Shown here piece by piece: positions 7,917 through 10,984 of a stretch of 10,984 nt of DNA (position 1 is the first letter of the stretch; each line of letters starts with the position of its first letter). Below the pieces are notes generated by a model that saw only the letters and a list, made by a program, of their open reading frames with translations, did no database searches and was not told the origin of the DNA. The DNA lies in NCBI GenBank assembly GCA_963619935.1, contig CAVEYA010000006.1, positions 1 to 10,984 on the forward strand, read 5' to 3'. Both the position numbers and the translations under genes were made by a program. This DNA comes from RUG13091 sp963619935. Its GTDB lineage: Bacteria; Bacillota_I; Bacilli_A; RFN20; CAG-826.

Positions 7917-9192
7917 AAATTAGTTTGCGCAAAGCTTTTGGTAGATAATTTTTAATTACTTTGGTATCGCTTTTAGCGATATCAACATTGATTCCTTGAT
8001 ATGTGAGTAGTGTATAACCTTGTGGAATATTTTTATAAATTACATTTCCCGAAAAATAAACTTTAAGTTCATTTTCACTTAATTCATATATTTGGCTAAA
8101 ATTATGACAATAATGAGCATAATGATAATCATATTTAATGGAATTTTTTATTATTTCACCCACTTTAACACCTAATCTAACGACATTGAAATCTTTCAAA
8201 TTTATGACATTATTAATGCCGAAAACAGTGTCGCCAAAACAGTATTGATACTTAAACGGAAGATTAAATTTAACGAGTTTTGAATTCGTTTTATTATTGT
8301 CTTTTTTATTAGATTTTACTAAATTACCAGGTTTTTGAAGTAAACAAATATAGTGTCCTTCACCGGGAAACATAGAAGGTAAGAGATGGATGCCTAGTGG
8401 GTTATCATGACAAGTGTAATATAAAGAGTGATTAATTTTAATTTCTTGAGCGTTACTATTTGCTATTAAAAATGCGATTACATCTTCATTTTCTTCTTTT
8501 GAAAAGGAACAAGTAGAATACGATAATATTCCACCTGGTTTTAACATTTTATAAGCATAAACTATTAGTTCCTTTTGAATACTTTGAAATTTTAAAACTT
8601 TGTTATAAGACCAATCTTCTTTAATTGCTTCGCTTTTACGGAACATGCCGGATCCAGAACAAGGAGCATCCAGTATTATTTTGTCAAATTGTTCTAAATG
8701 GTTTAGGTATATTTTTGAAAAATCGTTATTTGTAATAATAATATTACCAATTCCTAATCTTTCTACGTTTTCTGTAATTGCGTTACATCTACTTCGGGAC
8801 AAATCATTTGAAATTATTAATCCCTTATTACGCATTAAAAATGACGTTTGAATGCTTTTACCACCTGGCGCTGCACATAAATCGAGAACTAAGTCATCAT
8901 CATTTGGGTGTAATAGATACGCAACTGTCATAGCGGCAGGTTCTTGTAAATAAAAACAACCTAAATCGTGGTAAATGCTTTTACCAAGCTGATATCTACT
9001 TTTTTTATAAATATACGCGTGTGAAACTATTGGATGCGGAGTCACTTCAGGAAATAATTTTAAAAATGTTTCATCATCCATTTTCTCTACATTCAATAAC
9101 ACAGCGTGTAAATCTTCTTTATTTAATGAATCAAGCAATGCTTTAATTTCATTATTATCAAGATAACTTTTTAAATGTTCTTCGAAGTTCAT
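7915..9192 (-). CDS. rsmF: 16S rRNA (cytosine-C5) methyltransferase, NOL1/NOP2/Sun family, RsmF-like
   Basis: This SAM-dependent enzyme methylates C5 of a cytosine in RNA, most likely 16S rRNA. The 425-residue product has the order expected for RsmF-type proteins. A short N-terminal region leads into LQEPAAM (82-88), then SAM-binding motif I DLCAAPGGKS (104-113), motif IV DAPCSGSGMFR (175-185) and motif VI SYSTCSF (224-230). Both catalytic-type cysteines, Cys178 and Cys228, are present. After an N/K-rich linker (about 290-306) a C-terminal RsmF/PUA-like domain follows (about 310-425, including LKDFNVVRLGVKVGE). The stop is TAG, the only non-TAA stop here. ATG 9192 has no Shine-Dalgarno sequence and lies 6 bases after a possible -10 box, so the mRNA may be leaderless. 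The target base cannot be read from the sequence; RsmB-like or tRNA targets are less likely alternatives. Confidence 0.9.
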   Translation of the reverse strand: MNFEEHLKSYLDNNEIKALLDSLNKEDLHAVLLNVEKMDDETFLKLFPEVTPHPIVSHAYIYKKSRYQLGKSIYHDLGCFYLQEPAAMTVAYLLHPNDDDLVLDLCAAPGGKSIQTSFLMRNKGLIISNDLSRSRCNAITENVERLGIGNIIITNNDFSKIYLNHLEQFDKIILDAPCSGSGMFRKSEAIKEDWSYNKVLKFQSIQKELIVYAYKMLKPGGILSYSTCSFSKEENEDVIAFLIANSNAQEIKINHSLYYTCHDNPLGIHLLPSMFPGEGHYICLLQKPGNLVKSNKKDNNKTNSKLVKFNLPFKYQYCFGDTVFGINNVINLKDFNVVRLGVKVGEIIKNSIKYDYHYAHYCHNFSQIYELSENELKVYFSGNVIYKNIPQGYTLLTYQGINVDIAKSDTKVIKNYLPKALRKLI

Positions 9193-9208
9193 ATTAATAT
9201 ATTAATAT
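9191..9208. repeat. 18-bp perfect AT-only palindrome at the rsmF start
   Basis: ATATTAATATATTAATAT equals its own reverse complement. It contains two overlapping copies of ATATTAATAT-type sequence, covers the rsmF -10 region and reaches into the rsmF start codon. It may be an operator, a melting region for the divergent promoters, or chance in AT-rich DNA. Confidence 0.5.
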
Positions 9209-9227
9209 TTCAAAATTAAAATGTATA
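9199..9227 (-). promoter_or_regulatory. Candidate leaderless promoter of rsmF
   Basis: On the minus strand TATACA (9227-9222) and TAATAT (9204-9199) are 17 bases apart and the -10 box ends 6 bases before the ATG. Each box matches consensus at 4 of 6 positions. The region is very AT-rich, so chance matches are easy. Confidence 0.4.
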
Positions 9228-9246
9228 TATTTTCGTTAGTTGATTA

Positions 9247-9265
9247 TGCTAATATATTCCTGAGG
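9247..9265 (+). promoter_or_regulatory. Extended -10 element and ribosome binding site of pdp
   Basis: TG-C-TAATAT (9247-9255) fits an extended -10 box; no good -35 box is visible. GAGG at 9262-9265 lies 9 bases before ATG 9275 and supports that start. The ribosome site is the firmer part; the promoter is tentative. Confidence 0.45.
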
Positions 9266-9274
9266 TATTTTTAT

Positions 9275-10582
9275 ATGCGAATGGTAGATTTAATTATTAA
9301 AAAACGTGATGGTCATGAATTAAGTGATGAAGAAATTGCTTTCTGGATTGATGGCTATGCGAAAGGTGAAATACCTGATTATCAAAGTAGTGCAATGCAA
9401 ATGGCGATTTTATTTCAAGGAATGAATAATCGCGAAATCGCTACTTTAACTGATCGCATGGAACATTCTGGTGAAGTACTTGATTTATCACATTTAAAAG
9501 GTGTTAAAGTTGATAAACATAGTACAGGCGGAGTTGGCGATAAAACTAGCTTAGTTTTAGGCCCTATGGTTGCTGCTTGTGGTGCTACATTAGCAAAAAT
9601 GTCTGGTCGTGGTTTAGGCCACACTGGTGGAACGCTTGATAAATTAGAATCTATTCCTGGTGTTACGATTGCGATTGAAGGTGAAAGATTTGCTAAACAA
9701 GTTAATAGCATAGGCTGTGCAATTGTGGGCCAAACTGCATCTTTAGTTCCAGCAGATAAAAAGATGTATGCCTTAAGAGATGTGACTGGAACAGTAGAAT
9801 CTATTCCTTTAATTGCAGCATCTGTCATGTCTAAGAAATTAGCGTCTGGTTCTGACGCAATATTATTAGATGTCACCGTAGGTGAAGGTGCATTTATGAA
9901 GAATATGGATGACGCTCGTAAATTAGCGCATATTATGGTTGATATTGGTAATCGTTTAGGTAGAAATACAAAAGCTGTTTTATCCGATATGAGTGAGCCT
10001 TTAGGCTTAGCGGTTGGTAACGCTTTAGAAGTGAAAGAAGCTATTGCAGCTTTGCATGGACATGGACCAGAAGATTTAATGGAATTATGCTACACAGCTG
10101 GCTCAATTATGTTAGTTCAAGCAAAGTGTGCAAAAGACCTTGAAGACGGTCGTAAAAAATTACATGAAGCGATTGAATCTGGGGCCGCATTTGACAAATT
10201 TGTGAAGATGATTGAAGCCCAAGAAGGTGATATTTCATATATCCTACATCCAGAAAAATTCACATTAGCTAAACACCAAATTGAAATTATGTCAGATGAA
10301 GAAGGATATGTAAAAGAATTAGATGCTTTAACCATTGGGGTTTCTTCAATGAAACTTGGTGGTGGTCGTGAAACATTAGATGATGTAATTGATATGTCTG
10401 CCGGAATTATGCTCAATAAAAAGATTGGCGATTATGTGAAAAAAGGTGAAGTACTTTGTACTTTACACACTAATAAGAGTGAAAAAGAATATTTACCTAT
10501 TATTGATGAAGTTAAGAGCGCTTACCAATTTAGCAAAGAAAAAATTGAACATCGCCCGGTCATTCGTGAAATTATTGGTTAA
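9275..10582 (+). CDS. pdp: Pyrimidine-nucleoside phosphorylase
   Basis: The enzyme reversibly splits uridine, thymidine and deoxyuridine with phosphate into free base and (deoxy)ribose 1-phosphate, in cytoplasmic nucleoside salvage. The start MRMVDLI at 9275 is chosen over the in-frame ATG at 9221. It matches the family N-terminus, gives 435 residues (family about 433) and has GAGG 9 bases upstream. The phosphate-binding segment DKHSTGGVGDKTS is at 80-92 and the family signature MSGRGLGHTGGTLDKLE at 109-125. Arg168, Ser183 and Lys187 stand at the positions known to hold the pyrimidine base in the Geobacillus enzyme. A C-terminal domain (about 340-435) completes it. The gene diverges from rsmF with 82 bases between the starts. 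A thymidine phosphorylase (deoA) label is a close alternative, but length and sequence favour the broad-specificity Pdp type. Confidence 0.95.
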   Translation: MRMVDLIIKKRDGHELSDEEIAFWIDGYAKGEIPDYQSSAMQMAILFQGMNNREIATLTDRMEHSGEVLDLSHLKGVKVDKHSTGGVGDKTSLVLGPMVAACGATLAKMSGRGLGHTGGTLDKLESIPGVTIAIEGERFAKQVNSIGCAIVGQTASLVPADKKMYALRDVTGTVESIPLIAASVMSKKLASGSDAILLDVTVGEGAFMKNMDDARKLAHIMVDIGNRLGRNTKAVLSDMSEPLGLAVGNALEVKEAIAALHGHGPEDLMELCYTAGSIMLVQAKCAKDLEDGRKKLHEAIESGAAFDKFVKMIEAQEGDISYILHPEKFTLAKHQIEIMSDEEGYVKELDALTIGVSSMKLGGGRETLDDVIDMSAGIMLNKKIGDYVKKGEVLCTLHTNKSEKEYLPIIDEVKSAYQFSKEKIEHRPVIREIIG

Positions 10583-10599
10583 TTAATCAAATTTCAATT

Positions 10600-10628
10600 A
10601 GGCCTCCTAGTTTGGGGGCTTTTAATTT
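10600..10628 (+). terminator. Rho-independent terminator of pdp
   Basis: AGGCCTCC (10600-10607), a 6-base loop and GGGGGCTT (10614-10621) form an 8-bp stem with two G-U pairs. It is the most GC-rich hairpin in the window and is followed by TTAATTT, a broken T tract. It starts 17 bases after the pdp stop. Confidence 0.75.
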
Positions 10629-10629
10629 G

Positions 10630-10652
10630 CTTGTTTCTCTTGAGAAAACAAG
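10630..10652. repeat. Inverted repeat over the rarA -35 box
   Basis: CTTGTTTCTC (10630-10639), two T, and GAGAAAACAAG (10642-10652) are complementary apart from one extra A. No T run follows, so it is not a standard + strand terminator. It is centred on the TTGAGA box of the rarA promoter, which makes a regulator site possible. Confidence 0.5.
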
Positions 10653-10668
10653 ACAATAAAGATATCAT
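10640..10668 (+). promoter_or_regulatory. Sigma-A-type promoter of rarA
   Basis: TTGAGA (10640-10645) and TATCAT (10663-10668) each match consensus at 5 of 6 positions and are 17 bases apart. The ATG at 10675 lies 6 bases after the -10 box, so transcription should start at about the A of the start codon. Confidence 0.65.
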
Positions 10669-10674
10669 TAAAAT

Positions 10675-10984
10675 ATGCAAAAACCATTAGCAGATTTACT
10701 TAGACCAGAAACTCTTGATGATATGGTGGGCCAAAACCATTTATTAGCAAAGGGAACAGTTTTTCGCAAAGTATTAGAATCTAGCCAAATTTCAAATATG
10801 ATTTTTTATGGACCTCCGGGAACAGGAAAAACCACAATTGCTAATATCATTGCAAAAAAAGCGAATATGTCTTTATATAAACTCAATGGAACAACTTGTT
10901 CCACAGAGGACATTAAAAAGATCATTAGTGAAGTAAACAACATGTTTAATTCTAATGGAATTTTATTATATTTGGATGAAATCC
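10675..10984 (+). CDS. rarA: Replication-associated recombination protein A (RarA/MgsA), 3'-truncated by the window edge
   Basis: RarA is an AAA+ ATPase related to clamp loaders that acts at stalled replication forks. Only 103 residues are visible. They contain the typical N-terminus PLADLLRPETLDDMVGQ, Walker A GPPGTGKT (46-53) and Walker B LLYLDE (97-102), at which the window ends. RPETLDD and GQNHLL followed by the short gap to Walker A match RarA better than RuvB or DnaX, which also belong to this group. A TAA at 10669 blocks an earlier in-frame start. There is no Shine-Dalgarno sequence and a good promoter ends 6 bases before the ATG, so the mRNA is probably leaderless. The gene is separated from pdp by a terminator and forms its own unit. 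Confidence 0.88.
   Translation, partial: MQKPLADLLRPETLDDMVGQNHLLAKGTVFRKVLESSQISNMIFYGPPGTGKTTIANIIAKKANMSLYKLNGTTCSTEDIKKIISEVNNMFNSNGILLYLDEI

Noticed and set aside
7891..7917. Hairpin after rsmF as its terminator
   Set aside because: On the minus strand it is followed by A residues; the T run lies on the wrong side for termination of rsmF.
9221..9274. An 18-residue N-terminal extension of pdp from ATG 9221
   Set aside because: The family starts at MRMVD, GAGG supports ATG 9275, and the extra residues match no known N-terminus.
9415..9876. 153-residue minus-strand open frame inside pdp
   Set aside because: It is fully antisense to a gene with all family motifs, has no ribosome site and encodes a low-complexity product. 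It is a shadow of the pdp codon pattern.
10117..10416. 99-residue minus-strand open frame inside pdp
   Set aside because: Antisense shadow with no promoter, ribosome site or recognisable domain.
1..10984. UGA read as tryptophan, as in mycoplasmas
   Set aside because: All genes are intact under the standard code with TGG for Trp. The absence of TGA among six stops is too small a sample to mean anything.
1..10984. Defence system, mobile element, CRISPR array or biosynthetic cluster
   Set aside because: All but one gene belong to known housekeeping families, and no transposase, direct-repeat array, tRNA or attachment site is visible.

Overview
The window is AT-rich bacterial DNA with tightly packed genes and no gap longer than about 100 bases. 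The organism is most likely a low-GC Bacillota/Mollicutes-related bacterium (Acholeplasma, gut RF39 or Erysipelotrichia-like). This rests on the A/T-ending codons, an FtsK/SpoIIIE-type translocase, a Gram-positive-style lipoprotein and a Pdp-type pyrimidine nucleoside phosphorylase. The genetic code looks standard: every reading frame is intact with TGG for tryptophan, and the six visible stops are five TAA and one TAG, so UGA is not read as Trp here. The taxonomic placement is inference.

Layout from left to right: (1) The 3' part of a DNA translocase gene (ftsK/spoIIIE), whose start lies before the window, overlaps a type I pullulanase gene (pulA) by one base on the + strand. (2) An AT-rich terminator, interleaved with a promoter, separates pulA from plsC (1-acylglycerol-3-phosphate acyltransferase). 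(3) A two-hairpin terminator region lies between plsC and a convergent minus-strand gene for a 705-residue lipoprotein of unknown function. (4) Upstream of the lipoprotein gene, on the same strand, is an rRNA m5C methyltransferase gene (RsmF/RsmB type). (5) A divergent promoter region leads into the + strand gene pdp, followed by a terminator. (6) The window ends inside rarA/mgsA (AAA+ ATPase), of which 103 codons are visible.

The recognised genes are housekeeping: chromosome translocation, glycogen debranching, phospholipid synthesis, rRNA modification, nucleoside salvage and replication-fork maintenance. They do not form one pathway, and I see no defence system, mobile element, CRISPR array or RNA gene. 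The most interesting signals are in gene expression. plsC, rsmF and rarA lack a Shine-Dalgarno sequence and have a promoter -10 box 6 to 9 bases before the ATG, which suggests leaderless mRNAs. pdp and the lipoprotein gene have ordinary ribosome binding sites. The lipoprotein, with three divergent alpha/beta repeats and a palindrome inside its putative promoter, is the only gene I could not assign.
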